Of a stretch of DNA of 64,000 nucleotides, positions 24,857-38,330 are shown in pieces. Position 1 is the first letter of the stretch. Every line of letters begins with the position of its first letter. Source of the stretch: Brachionus plicatilis (lineage: Eukaryota; Rotifera; Eurotatoria; Ploima; Brachionidae); NCBI GenBank assembly GCA_010279815.1, contig QEOQ01000486.1:960935-1024934 (forward strand), read 5' to 3'. The notes under the pieces are model-generated. The model searched no databases and was not told the origin of the DNA. It saw only the letters and a program-made list of their open reading frames with translations. A program made the position numbers and the translations under genes.

Positions 24857-27334
24857 TGCTAGTTACATCGGGCTTTGAATGATAGTTCTAAAAATTTCTT
24901 AACAAAAAAATAATTAAATATTTAACTGTTGATTAGCTTAATCTAGCTCGGAAAAAAGAGTTCAGGCTGTGAACTTCTTTTGTTGGAATTTTCCCGAAAT
25001 TGTTTTTCTAGCGGAAATTTGTGATCAATTTAAAAAAATTTTGGATGCCAAGTTAATAAATTTAGCACGTTTAAATAGCTGAGTTCGCTTTGGTTTAAGG
25101 GTATTTTTACAAATATTAGACTCATTCCTAAAAATTAAAATGGCTGTACCAGAACTGTTTTTTTCAAAGAATTTTTCTTATTTTTCTCAAATAAAAAATT
25201 TATTGTCACTAAAAATAAAATTTATTAAAAAAAAAAAACATTTTATTTATTAAAAAAAATTTCTTCAAACGCTTGATTTGGAAAATGAATCAGATACTGG
25301 TAATCATTGGAGAAAGGACACTCAAGAAATCGCAAAAGAGCAAGATAATAAGATGTTGTTAATTTTTTTTCTTAAAAAACATTGAAATCCCAAATTAAAG
25401 GTATTCCTTAATGACAAAATTTGATCTAAACCATTAGTATTTTTGAAAATTATTTAAAGTTACACATTCTCAATCGTATTGTCTGTGTCAAGCTCAAACA
25501 ATCAGAAAAACGTTTTAGATTGGGGCTAAAATAATATTTTAAGAGTAAAAACTCTATCTAAAGAAATTTTAATCCAACATCTTATTAGTTTTTTCACAAT
25601 TTTTTAAAAAATTTTTTAAGTCTAAAAAAATTTAAAATTTTAAGTGCATTTATTATCAAATTTAGCATTCTAAAATTCAGATTTTTAGAAAATATAAAAA
25701 TATATTTAATAAAATTTAGTTTATTCTATCACATTTTTAGTAATTAAAAAATTAAGATTTGATTGTAAAACACTCGTTAAATTAAAAAATTTTCAAACCA
25801 GAAATCTTAATCTGTTTAACTTTTTCTCGTAACATATTTAATCGTATAGATTAATAAAAAGATAAAAATTCGATCAAACTTATTTTAATTTGATTAATCT
25901 TTTTAAAAAAGATTTAATTTGAAAATGTACTTTAAAAACTCGTCAATTTAAAACCCATTGCTAGAGATTAATTTTTTTTTGAATTGAGATACTCTTTTAA
26001 TAATTTTAATAAAAAAGAATTACTATATTAAATACTTAACACGGTAATTTAATCTTTTAATTGTAAAAACGAAAGCAAATTCTTCATCTCATGAATTTGA
26101 AAAAATAATTTTATTTTACAAAATATCTTTTTTATAATTATTTATTTATTTAAATTTTATAACCGAAAAACTTTTTACTTATCTAAAAGCTACATATAAT
26201 CTTGTTTTATTATTAAAATCTAGATGAAAGTCAAACTTTGAAAATTGAATGACCATTAAGGGAAAATAACCTGATACAGAAACCATTCTAATTAATGATT
26301 TAAAGCAGGTCGTTTCAGCAGACACGACCAGAAATTAAAATTTTGAAATAATTTTTTTTTAATTAATCAGTACAAATAAATTTGATCTTAATTAAATAAA
26401 ATTTTAATTTTCCATAGAGATTTTTGTTGAAGTTTACGTGCATCTCTTTTTATTGTTTTTAGCGTCACATACACCTTATTTCAAATAGAATTTAAAGATA
26501 TGCTTCGTTTCAAATATTAATCAAATTAAACGCTTAATCTTTTAAAACCCCATTCTTCTCTATAAATCCGTTTATAAATAATTCTAAATCCATTTACAAC
26601 TTCAATGGAAAAAAATGGCAAAGTCATGGCTATTAATCTAAAAACAAATGGGCTATTGAATTGGTTAATCTGGATCTTGGAAAACAATAAAATCTCTTAA
26701 CCATGACCATATCGAATCAATATAGCAATGACAGAATGGTTGAAAAACTGCGAGGATCATTCAAAATTTGGACTATTTACACTTTTAAGATAGTTGAATT
26801 CGAGTCTCATTTTTTAAAACTTTCAGGTAATTTAAAAATTAAAATAATTTTTCTAGTTTTTAACAAAAGGTGTTGAAATTTTTAAGTTAATTTGGTTATT
26901 GCTCAAATTTTGGAGAGGCGAAATAAAACTTTTAAAATCAACTTATAAAGATTCATTTTAAAAAAAATCTGAAATTTCCCAAATATTATTTAGTTATTTA
27001 TATTAGACGATTTGTCAGGATTAATCAATTAATGGTCATATAAATTATTCACTTAAAATGAATGTTAGAGTCGAATATCAAATAATTTTGAAAAAAAAAC
27101 AATTAAAATAAAAAATTTAATAATGATTATTTAAAAATTATTAATTGTTTTAAAAAATTGAAGGAAAAAATTCTCAGATCGGAGCAATCGCTTAAAAAGT
27201 AAGATAATAAGCGCCTTCCTCCTATTACCCTTTTAGTAAGTATGGGATAAGTTATTTAATTTTTAATTATTAAAGCTTGTTACATAATCAATAAAATTTA
27301 ACACGTTATTAATGAAATTAGTCCCATAACATGA

Positions 27335-27830
27335 ACTTAAACTGTTATGGTTAAGTTAACGACTGAAATTGACAAAAATGTCGCTTTAAAACAGTATATC
27401 TTTTATGAAATTTAAAAAAAAAAATTTTTTTTTTCACTTTTTATTCAAATATATTAAAAAAGAAGATCGCTTTTTTTTAATCTTAAATTAATTAGCGGAT
27501 AGACTGATTTATTTTTAAATTGATAAAAAAACTAAATGCAAAAAAAATTGGAATATATTAGAAAGATTTTTTTAAATAGATTGTGACTTCAGTAAATTTA
27601 AAATTTAAGTTTTATCTAAAATCTTTGATTCTTGATCTCAAAAATATTTAAAACTTTCATTCTATTGTACTAAAAAATTTAAAGAAACGATTGTAAATTG
27701 GAAAAGTCTTATGACATCGGAGAGAAATCGGAGCTAAGAAAAATTTATGTCAAACTTTTTTATGGACTTGTGGTATAGCGACACTTTTGTCGATATCACT
27801 GGAGTTAATTAACTTAACCATGAGCGTTTA
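27335..27830. mobile_element. Imperfect inverted-repeat element, about 500 bases
   Basis: The left arm contains TTATGGTTAAGTTAACGACT and GACAAAAATGTCGCT. The right arm has the complementary AGCGACACTTTTGTCGAT and AACTTAACCATGAGCG. Arms of about 60 bases with clear but degenerate complementarity suggest an old DNA transposon derivative. Ends and target duplication are uncertain. Confidence 0.45.
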
Positions 27831-30800
27831 AGTAAAGAAGGAGCATAAATACATGTTCCAATACGTCTAACGAGGGAGATCGGATAGACGGGCCTAAGGG
27901 TACTAATGTAAACATTACAGGACTCAATAATAAAAAATCAAATGCTATTGATTTAAAAAAAATGTAAAAGTATCTTTTTTACTTGTAAATATTAGAAGAT
28001 AATAATTATCTGATGAAAATAAAAAAAGTTAATTATTCAAACTGTTCAAGTCATTTAGACTTAAAAATCCAATGCTACAAATGTATTCTGTTTTGGTTTC
28101 GAGCTAAATAGAATTAAAAATTAATAATTTCAAAAGAATTTTTGATCTGAAATGTAATTTTTAATGGAAAGCGAACACAAATGTATTTATTTTTAATTCT
28201 CTAGATTTTAAGGTCTAAACGACACCCTAAAACATGAAAAAGCAAAATTGGTATATTCATTTTAGTGTTTAGAATTCCCTTTAAGTATAACACGTCATTT
28301 TTTCATAGATCCTTACTACTGGAAAAATCATTTACTGGAATTTTTCTCATCAAATACCTTTTTTGAAATAAGGAAGTTAAGTTTAAAAAAAAACTTTTTC
28401 GAGAGCTATCACATTACTGTCATTCTATAACATTGAAATTATTTTTTTAATTTTAGATTAGATTAATTACTTCACTTAGATACAGCAAATAGAGTTCTTC
28501 CTGTCTTAAATTAAATATTTCTTGATTTTAATTTTTTTTAACTTCTGTTTTGTTAAAAATTTCTATGATGTAATCTGAATTATGAATGCATTTCTGAACA
28601 TCAAATATGCCATCGATAAAAAAACATTAATTTTTGTAAATATGTTTGGCTTGATTTACTAAAAATTTTTGAAAAATTTTTACTTAAAATCATCTTTTGG
28701 CCCATCCTAAATATTTTCTAAAATGAAGCAAAAACTAAATTTAGTTGTGTATTTTTTATTAAAATGTTAAATAATTGGCAAGAAATTATTACCAAGAATT
28801 TTTGGTATTTAAACTGACCAATTTTTTGAAATTTTCCCATAAGAATGTTCTAAGTTTTAACTAATTTTTATGCTAAGAATAATTTTTTTTTAGAAAAAAA
28901 AAAACTGTTTTAAAAAAATTTAAATTAATCTTTAAAATCACGAAATGAAAAATGAGATGGTAGTCTGGAAAGTGGGTTCAAACAAATTAAAATAATTCAA
29001 TCTATTGTATTTGCTTAATTGAATAAAATAAACTTGGAAATAATTAAATTATACTTTTCTATAAACTTGCTTACACTACGAAACAATCAAAGTCCAAAAA
29101 CTAAATTAATCTTTCTTTATGCAACAAGTAAAAGTATCTTATCCTTGGCCAACTACTCTTAGGAATGAGACGAACTTGAAGTTATTTCTATATTATTTTC
29201 TTTTTTTTGGAGTTATTTTAATCTAAAACTACGTTATAGAAATTTTAATAATAAATAAAATTGAAAATAGGCTATTACATGGTTTTGATTAGAAAAACTC
29301 GACATAGAAATGAACTTGAAGTTGGCTTTTTATCTTATACAAATGATATATGGAAAATAAATGTTTCAAATTTTCTTTAAAAAATGAAAAAAAAATTAAA
29401 TTAAATTTTTGATAGAAATAGTCAGCTAGTTTCATAGAAAATATATAAGGATTCTTGTCAAAAAAGACTATTAGAATACACGTTTAGAATTTAAGAAATA
29501 GATTTTAATCTCAATTTTAAAAAAATGGCTTGTCGCTATTTCCGGGGATGAATGTTTAAGATATTTGATAAAAATTTTGCTTGGAATATGCCTCCAATCT
29601 TCCAATTGGAACTATAAAAGTAATCCGATTATGTTCTTTTAATTCACTTCCTTTTTATTTAATGATTTTACCAACAAAATTCGATTTTAATTAAGCAAAT
29701 TTTTTTTAAACTGTCCAATTTAATTTTTTTTATTAGAAAAAATGTTTTGCTTATCTAACTATTTAACTTAAATATATTTACTCTGTAATATTATTGTTAA
29801 AAAATTGATAATATTAGTTTGCCATGAGTATTCGAATAATAGTTGAGTTTTGTCTGGCAAGGATTTTTACATTTGGAAAAAACTCAAATTTAAGATATAT
29901 TTTCCTATCGTTTTCTTCAATATCAAAACTAAAAATTCATTAAAAATCTCATTTTTTAATAAAACTTAAACTCAACTATATTGCTTCTCGAGATTTTTAA
30001 GTTGCTGGCAAAATATTCTCGCTAAATTTTACTTTGAATTATCTTAAAACAAAAATAGCCTGCAACCAAAATATCCAATATTTTATCTTGAATATAAATA
30101 ATTTATTAAAATTTTCAATTTATTAAATTCAAGGCCTAATTATTTTGTTGGAACGACAAGTAAATTTAAATGATAATTTTTTATCAATTAAATAATTAGA
30201 CGCGATTCTATTTTTAGATATTAATTAAGAAGTATAACTCACGGATTATTTCCAGAACACTCTGAACTGAATTATTAGATGAATAAATTTGATGCCAGAA
30301 ATGACTGAATTTAAAATTTGATTCAATACATTTTAAAACCTTTTGATAAAAAGAGTAAGTTTATATTATTTTTCAATGAAAATTGAGATTTTAAAAGACT
30401 ATGTCCTTTTACCCTGAGTAATTTGAGTATCCATTACAGCTAAATTAATTTTGCCTAATATTAAAAATGAAAAGTAAAATCTAGTTTTCGAATGAATATT
30501 CTAAAAACAATTTTCCATATTAAGATAAGAAAATTGATTTATTAAATTATATATAGAAAATTGGGCAAACTTACTTTTTTTATCTATTTATTTAAAAAAA
30601 TTTGTAAAGTGGAAAACCATCAGGCTACTCCGAAAGGCTTGCGTCTTCTTTTCAGTCCAATTTTCTAATGTCATAATATTTATTTTATTTTCTTGTTTAC
30701 AATTTTTAATTTACAATTTTTAAATTATGGAAAGATGCCTAAAAACATTGTAATAAAATTTAATTTGGATACAAAAAAGATATTAGAAAAAAAAGAAATA

Positions 30801-31761
30801 AAAGATGATTCTTTTACAACCAAATACTGAACTTACTGATTTATTGATCAACCTATATCAATAAAAATTGATATAATTACTAGGGTCAAAATATGATTAA
30901 TTTACAACAATTCTAAATGCTTTTGATAAGTTAGAGCCTTAAGTAAATTGCTAAGAACCTTATCATTATAAGAATATTAAAAATCGACTTTAGTGGATCT
31001 GAATAAAAGTTAAAAAAATAACACAATGATTAAATTTTTCAAACTTTAATTTTTTAATTAAGAAAAAATAGCTTGAATTTCTTGGACAAATATTTAAATA
31101 ATTAAATGATGACCCATTTACAAACAATATTGATATTTCAAGGAGATAAGTCCTGAAATTTCAGTAAAAGTTAATTAAAATCGCAATCTATGATTTTAAT
31201 ATTTTTATTGAACAACAAATATTTAATTAGATTTAAGTTTGTGTTTATTTGAAAAATTACAATCACTATAAGTTAAAATTGCCTAAAAAAATTTTCATAT
31301 TTTCACATTTTATAATAGTTTTTGTGCAATATTTCAGAAAATTTTTATTTTGAATTTTAATAAGAAAGTTTTTTTTTTTAAATCTCAAAAATATTGCCCG
31401 AAAAATATAGAAATATTTTGTAACTTTGATTTTAATTTCAAAAAATTTTTTTAAGATTATATAGATTAATTTTTTGAATAATTCTATGAGTTCTTAACAC
31501 TTTTTTTAATAAATAATAATAATAATTTTATAAAGTGAAATATTAGTATATAATTGATGGAGCTCAAAAATCAGCTTTCTATTAGGGAGATTATAAAATC
31601 AAATTTTATTGACATTAATTATTAAATTAAATAGAAAATATGGAATAAAATAGCCAAAAATAAAACAAAAACTGAGGTTTAAACTTTTAAATATTTAAAC
31701 ATGTCTTACATCTAGCTATTTCAAAATATCGTTTTTAATTTTATTTTTATTTTATTTTAAT

Positions 31762-31845
31762 TAACTTTTTTAAATTTTTTTATATATTTTATATACTTTT
31801 TATACTGAAGGAGCACAAGTTCGGTACAGATAAAAATAAACTATA
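31762..31845 (+). repeat. Retroposon-like 3' end
   Basis: A T-rich tract followed by CTGAAGGAGCACAAGTTCGG, TACAGATAAA and an A-rich tail. A near copy is at 38255-38330 (CTGAAAGAGCACTAGCTCGG, TACTGATAAA, then A-rich). A weaker relative is at 58737-58790. Shared 3' ends with variable 5' extent suggest a LINE- or SINE-type family. Confidence 0.4.
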
Positions 31846-33450
31846 TCGCACACAACTACATTCATTTTTCGAATCTACTTTTGAATTGAGCAAAAGATAC
31901 GTAGCGGGTTAGCTGAGTATTTTATTTTTTCTTTATGGAAAATTACCAATTTTATGAAAAGAAAGGTATTTATATATAATCAATTATTTCATTTTGTTGA
32001 ATTCAAATATTAATAATAATTATCACAAAACATTGAGATCAAGTTATCACATTAATTAAAAATATGAAAATTTATTCAATTAATAATAATTTGTAATTTT
32101 TATAAATTTGTGGTTTTAACTTTAGCCCAATGTTACTTAAAGTATACTTAAAAATTCTTTAAGTCATCCTGTGCTTATTAGATTTAAATTAACTTAAAAA
32201 AGTTAACTCAAAATTGGAAAACAAAATAATGGTTTATCTAAAGATTTTTTGAAAAACTCATAATATCATCAAATTTCTGTCGAGGATTCTAGAAACAATG
32301 ATCAGAACTCGGCTAGACCTGTTTTTAAGAATAGCTCTTTTTATGTTAAAGAACATTTATATTAATATAATAAAATGAAGACAGCTTAAAATTGAATAAT
32401 CCTAACCCAAATTATAAGTAATTTTTTCTATTAGGCAATTGTGTCTGTAGTTTTTTCATTAAATCTTCAAGCTGTTAAACGGTTCATGAAAAAATTTAGA
32501 TTTATTATAATTTGATTAAGAACATTTTGGGGGAAAAAATTTTAAGGATATGAAAATTAGATTAAAAAAAAAACTAAAAAAAGTGTTCTTTGTGACCAAA
32601 CTTAAATTCATATAACTGGATGGTGAAGATGAAAAAATTGATTAACATTAGTTGAAAATAAAAATAAAGTGATGTTCCTCTTTATAAAAATATAATTAAA
32701 AAAATAATAATTTATTAACTTTTAACAAAATGACAAACTTGAGGCTCATGATCATGTTCATATGATCAAAACTTAATTAGTAAAAATCCCAATAAATATA
32801 ATTAATTAAGTTTTTTTTCTTTTTTTAATTAAATTTTGTAGCTCTTCTTACCTCAAATTTTGAGTCATCCATATAGACCGATCGGTTAAGCGGTGAGGGT
32901 TAGCCAGGTGAGGCCAAAATTTAGCCTTTCGCTCTAAAAAATGGCCCCATTACCCCGTAAATTTTTCTGTCATCATCAAATCTGATTTTTTTGCCACTGA
33001 TGAAAATTAAGTTTTATAAAAAATTTATTAAGGTAAATAAGAATTCAACTGGTTTAATTTTCTGTCTTTGAATTACAAAATGTATCCAATGTTGAAATAA
33101 CATTTAAAAAGTGCGATGTTTCAAATATTTTTTTCAGTTTCAAATAAAAAAATAATTTTAAGTTAATATTGTAAGCATTTCCATAATTTAAATTAAACAT
33201 TTTAGTGTAATAGAATGATTTTAATTTTTATTTAGAAATTTGAAAAAAATTATTGAAAACGTATTTTTTAACTTTTAAATTATTTATTTATTATTTATTT
33301 GTTTATCTATACTTTTAACAAACTTCAAAATAAAATATATGAAACAAAAAAATTAAAAATAAAGTTAAATAAGATAATTCTCGATACTGATATAAAAATA
33401 AACAATAATTTAAGTTAAATTTTTTTTTTTTTTTTAATTTGAAGGAGCTT

Positions 33451-33752
33451 TAGAAACTGAATTTTTTTATATTTTTATAAAAAGCTGACTCCTATTGATC
33501 ACTAATTTTATACGGCTGACACTTATTATTCAGTAGTGTGGTTAGGTTTCTGTAAAAGCAAATTTTTATTTTTTAATTCAAACACAAAAATTTAAACCAA
33601 CTATAAATTTAAATATTTTCACGAATTACAAAAATAAAAATTTACTTTTACAGAAACCTAACCACACTACTGAATAATAAGTGTCAGCCGTATAAAATTT
33701 GTGATCAATAGGAGTCAGCTTTTTATAAAAATATAAAAAAATTCAATTTCTA
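33451..33752. mobile_element. MITE, 300 bases, near-identical 120-base inverted repeats, TA-flanked
   Basis: TA at 33451-33452 and 33751-33752 flank ends GAAACTGAATTTTTTTAT and its complement with one change. The arms (to about 33570 and from about 33632) match at nearly every base, including GACACTTATTATTCAGTAG. High arm identity suggests recent mobility. The TA duplication points to the Tc1/mariner superfamily (inference). Confidence 0.8.
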
Positions 33753-35367
33753 AAAGGACAAAAAATTCAAAATTAAATGACATTAAAACTTTTAAAAATA
33801 TTTTTGCTTTGTAAAATAAATGGGGGTCAGTGTTTAAATAGGATCCTGATGTCATGAAAAAAAAAATTGCAAACATAACTTTTAAAAAAATTCTTAATTA
33901 AATAATACAATAAAAAATAATTTCCTAAATAATTCGGTCAAATGTGTTTGTTATTCTTGAGGTAAACTGGGTGAATTTTTGGGAAACGAAGTAGTGAAAC
34001 CCTATTTACCATTTTATCCCAGGTATTCGCCCTACTAAAGATCACAAGCTTGCTTATTGACAGATGTTATGATTTTATTTTTATTTGGATCATTAACTTT
34101 AGATAAGTAAGCAATCTAATTAGATTAGTTGAAATCAAGCATTTTCGTGTAAAAAAATACTCGAATTTAAATTTAAAAATTTGACTTAATCACACTAATT
34201 GCCCAAGGAGTTTTAAGATGATGAGCAAATATCAAACAAAATCAAGCTTTCTATATTAAGGACCCTAAATTATATAATTAATCAAAAAAGTTGAATCAAA
34301 TATGATTTTAATAAGTAAAATAACACATTTTTTAGGAGTTGTCACCTGATTACCATATTAAATAACATTAGAAATCTTGATCTGAAAATAACATCTTATC
34401 ATGAACTTCAATTTGCGGACAAACGCTTGTAAAGTTTTTAAAAATTGAGTAAATTTTCTTTGCCAAAAATTTGAATGGACATGATTCGAGAAATTCTTGG
34501 TAAAGAGGGGATTTAAAAGATTTTTTTTACTAGAAAAATTAATCTCAACATCACTTGGATGGCTATTTAGTAGCCATTTGATTCGAGTTCTGGTTGAGTT
34601 TCCATTATAAAAATATAAACTATTTAATAGAAAATTTATATACAATAAGAAGTTTCAAAAAACATTAATAGTTTTGGACCAAATAATACTGATTAGGAAA
34701 ATTAAGAAATTTTATATTTTATCAGTGTTAAAAAATAAAGTTATAAAATTATTAATCGCCATTTAGTTAATCGTTCAAATAGAAAAAATAAAAAGAGCTA
34801 TTTTGACTCGAATTTTGTAATTTAAGACTTATTTAAATTGGTCTCCAAAATCGTGGTTTATAATATTTTTCATTTTCAATCATGTAAAATTCATAAACAT
34901 TTTTTCCGCTTGATTACTGCTTTTTTTACTGGTTAGGTTACTGGTTAATTTTTAAAGTCATAACTTATTCTTGATTGTTTAAAAATATCAAACTAAATTA
35001 AACTTTAAATTTTAATAAAATTCTTTTTTAAAAAATTTGAATTTGGTTACGGTAATGTATTAATCTTAAATAAAAATACTTTTTTCCTTAATAAATATTA
35101 TATCTTAACTATTTTATTTTATTTTAAGTAAATTAATTTTTTATCCAAAAAAGTTTTTATCCTGCTAAATAAAACACTTCTTTTGATAAACAAACAAAAA
35201 AATTTCTCCATACAGTTTTGTTTTGGTAATCATTTAGTGGAATTACAAAATAAATTCTCTTTTACTGACAAAAAAGAATTCATTTACTTTTAATTAGTGA
35301 AAAATAAAAATCGGAAAAATATACTTAATCTTTTAATGGCTATCTGGTTGTCTTCTACATTTTTAAG

Positions 35368-35476
35368 AAGAAAGAAGATCTCACGAAGCGCCAGTGATTG
35401 ATTTGGAAACTGATGCAGATTTATCGAGAATTCGAGGAATGCCAAGAACGTCAACTGTAAAAAAACCTAAGAACAA
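35368..35476 (+). CDS. Orphan candidate exon, unidentified gene
   Basis: A polypyrimidine tract with acceptor (CTACATTTTTAAG) precedes it and a full consensus donor (AA|GTAAGT) follows. In between are 35 clean codons with two phase bases at each end; the peptide includes RRSHEAPVIDLETDADLSRI and GMPRTSTVKKPKN. Hydrophilic, looks like a cytoplasmic tail or linker. No family recognised and no neighbouring exon found; flanking introns would be long. The reverse strand is also open but less protein-like. Confidence 0.4.
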
Positions 35477-35539
35477 GTAAGTCATTTTTACAATTTCTCT
35501 AATTTTATCTTTTTATCTTAATTTTAATTTTTTTATGAG

Positions 35540-36245
35540 TTAATAAACCCTTTTAAGTAGTAGCCTTGCTTGGAAAGAATTCAATGAACTTGCTTCAGCA
35601 ACATTTATTGGTAAAAGATTCCAGGTATTGTGAATTTCAAAAACAAATTGAACAAAAATTCTTCATTTTTTGACAAATTAAAATTTAAGTTAATAAAAAA
35701 TATTAGAAAAAATACTGCAATATAGTGCAACATACTTTGTTGCACCTTTTTTACCTAGAATAATTTTTCTCATGTAAGAAATGACAAAAAAAACGAATCA
35801 ATAAGATTTAAATAGATTATTGATTTGATTTCTTAAAAAATAAAGAAAATAAAAATTTTTTTTTAGGTTAAAAAGATGCAACAAAGTATGGTGCACTATA
35901 TTGCAGTAATTTTTCTAATATTTTTCATTAACTTTAATTTTAATTTATTAAAAAATGAAGAATTTTTGTTCAGTTTGTTTTTGAAATTCACAAAACCACG
36001 ATTCCAGTCATTGACAACCCTGTTTGTAATAAAGTAGATGGACAATTTTTAATTAACTCTTTTATAACCATCTTTTCATGGCCACTTAAATTGTAATTTT
36101 TTCTTATAACATATCTTTTTCCATTTACCAATTTAACAGTTTCTAGACCATTTATTATCTTAAAGAATTGAATTAAATCACCTCTTTTATTCTTGTATCT
36201 AAAGAAATAAGTTTTAATTTGCTAAATCTTTCTGTAATAATATTT
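35540..36245 (-). mobile_element. 3' remnant of a CR1-like non-LTR retrotransposon, interrupted by a MITE
   Basis: On the minus strand 36245-36000 encodes the typical end of a non-LTR ORF2: FSKLKL, then (after a one-base shift) YKNKRGDLIQFFKIINGL. After the inserted element the frame resumes at 35624 with NLLPINVAEASSLNSFQARL. Around the junction, with one target copy, the motif RVVNDWNLLP appears; it is a hallmark of CR1/Jockey-group C-termini. It is 5'-truncated as usual for such elements and clearly dead: frameshift, truncation and insertion. Confidence 0.8.
35625..35999. mobile_element. hAT-like MITE with 8-base target duplication
   Basis: Flanked by identical GATTCCAG at 35617-35624 and 36000-36007. 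Long inverted repeats of about 120 bases start near TTGTGAATTTCAAAAAC on the left and end in its complement at 35993. The extreme tips differ by a few bases. Internal sequence includes ATGCAACAAAGTATGGTGCA and its partner. No transposase. The 8-base duplication is typical of hAT transposases; superfamily assignment is inferred from that alone. Confidence 0.8.
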
Positions 36246-38254
36246 AAATTTTAATTAAAATATATTACGGCAAAACAAAGTAAAATTTTGTATTGCAAAA
36301 TTTCAAAATATAGATTGAGATTTTATTTTTACTTCAGATAGAATTTATATAATTTTCTATCGAATTAAAAATTAAACAGATTATGTTTAATATAGTTTAT
36401 TCATTTATTATTATTAAATTGATTAATAATACCTTTTTATTTAACTCAAAAACTAAAAATTTTGATTTCAAATTTACATTTGATCATGAACTTCAATTTG
36501 CCAAGTTTAACCCCATTTTTTTTTTCTAAATAAGAAAAATTTGTAAATAAATAAAAATTAAAACAAATTTTATAGATCAAATTTATCAGATTCTTGTCAG
36601 ATTTCAAGTAATTACGAGTAATGATTGATCTGAAAAATAATTAAAAAATTTTTAATTTTGATTTGAAGATTTTGTCTCCATCAAATGCATTTCATACTTA
36701 TCATGCAACTTCCTTTCTCTTTTATACGAACGCTTTTGAAAGACACACAGTGAAAAAACATGTAAGGAAATGTAGATTGCGTAAATTTTAATTCGTAAAT
36801 TAAATATTTTAAGATACAGAATATAGGTTCTATTGCCCAAAAAGTCAACATGATCATGAAACTCAAGATCAGTTATTTTGTTATTAAGTCAAAATAAATT
36901 TTTAATTGTCAAAAATAAGCCATATGGGCAAGAAATTTTTTAATTTAAATTGAACTAATTAAAAAAAAACTTTTTATTATCTTGGAAAAAAGGATTTTTA
37001 TTTGAGTCAATTGTTATCTCATTATTTTTAGCATCGAAAAATTGTTTTGACACGAAAAAAAATGGCTTTATATCCACCAAAATGCTTCAACTAAATAAAT
37101 CGATTAATAATGAAATTTGAAAAAATTTGACTTAAAATATTGTTTAATTTCAATTCATAGAAATTTTCCTAATTTTGATGCTTTTTTATTCCAAATTTTC
37201 CGATTGATTTGTTTTTTCTTAATCAATTTTAGTTTTTTGAAAAAAATTTTAAGGAAATCCTCAAATTAATTTTCGATTCCAATTTTAAAAAAAAATTATT
37301 AAGGATGTGGTATCAAAAAAATGCGAAAATAAAATCTTTAATTGAGAGATAAAATGCTACTCCAAGCAAAAGCAATAATGTTTTACCTTTTTTAATATGG
37401 CGATGAAAATTTTTAGGTTTAATAGCTATTCCTTTGTTTTCACATGCATTTGTCATTACAATGTTCAAACTAAATTATATGGTAAAGTCGAAACATTGTG
37501 ATGACTGAATTTAAAATCAAAATTAGAAATAAATTCAAGATAGCTAAAATAAAAGTCATAATAAATCAAAATAAAACATTTTTAAAATCTAAAATTAAAG
37601 AACTGATCTTAATTAAAAAAGGAATTTCTACATAATTTTCCGAAACTAAAATTACATCAATCTATTATTTATTTTTTTGTAAAAATACCCCTAGGGCCAG
37701 ATTTTTTGAGATCGCACTCTCTCCTTTCAGCAATCGAATAAAAAATAAATTTCACTCGGTATTTTAATTAAAATTTAAATAAAAAAGAGAATTTAGAATA
37801 AAATAAATAGATAAAACTGAATTATCTGAGTGTTTTAGATTATTAAAAATGAAAATTTTGTCAATCTAAATTTTTAATTTTAAGATTAAACTTAAATCTT
37901 AATTTTAAATGATAATTGATTTTTTTTTTATTTCTGTTAGCTTTTCGAATTTTTTTTTCTGCTCCAAAAAAAATTTTTAAACAAAAGTAGTATTTTCTTT
38001 AGTTTAAATTATGAGGGAAATTTTCTTTTTGAATTAATAATTGTTCAATTAAAAAATATACTGCTTGAAAAAATTGAACTTTTTAAAACAGTTTTATAAA
38101 CTGTGCGTGGCTTGATTTTAACTTGATAAATTATTATTGACAATTTAAAATTCTCAAATTTTTGGAAAATTGCACATGCATGACTGACCGAATGTTAAAA
38201 ATGACTATAAAGTCAGATGCATACAAATTAATTTAAATATCCTTATTTATCCTT

Positions 38255-38330
38255 TATTTTCTTTATATTTCTTTTTAATTTTTTTTTACTGAAAGAGCAC
38301 TAGCTCGGTACTGATAAACAAATAAAAAAA
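38255..38330 (+). repeat. Retroposon-like 3' end, second copy
   Basis: T-rich tract, then CTGAAAGAGCACTAGCTCGG, TACTGATAAA and an A-rich tail, matching the copy at 31762-31845 with a few changes. Confidence 0.4.

Larger units (their letters stand above)
24857..35367. other. 10.5 kb gene-poor AT-rich region with MITEs
   Basis: No gene with a recognisable product. Seen: an imperfect inverted-repeat pair (27335-27395 with 27765-27830), a TA-flanked MITE at 33451-33752, and a retroposon-like 3' end near 31800-31845. A 41-codon open stretch from ATG 26703 to a donor at 26827 is protein-like but has no visible continuation. Confidence 0.5.

Noticed and set aside
32865..32990. G+C-richer patch with GGTTAAGCGGTGAGGG, considered as a tRNA or tRNA-derived SINE
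   Set aside because: No B-box (GGTTCGANNCC) at the right distance and no cloverleaf can be drawn.
34358..36866. Open frames at 34358-34645 and 36652-36866 (minus)
   Set aside because: Compositionally like random AT-rich sequence, no splice sites or domains, non-conserved appearance.
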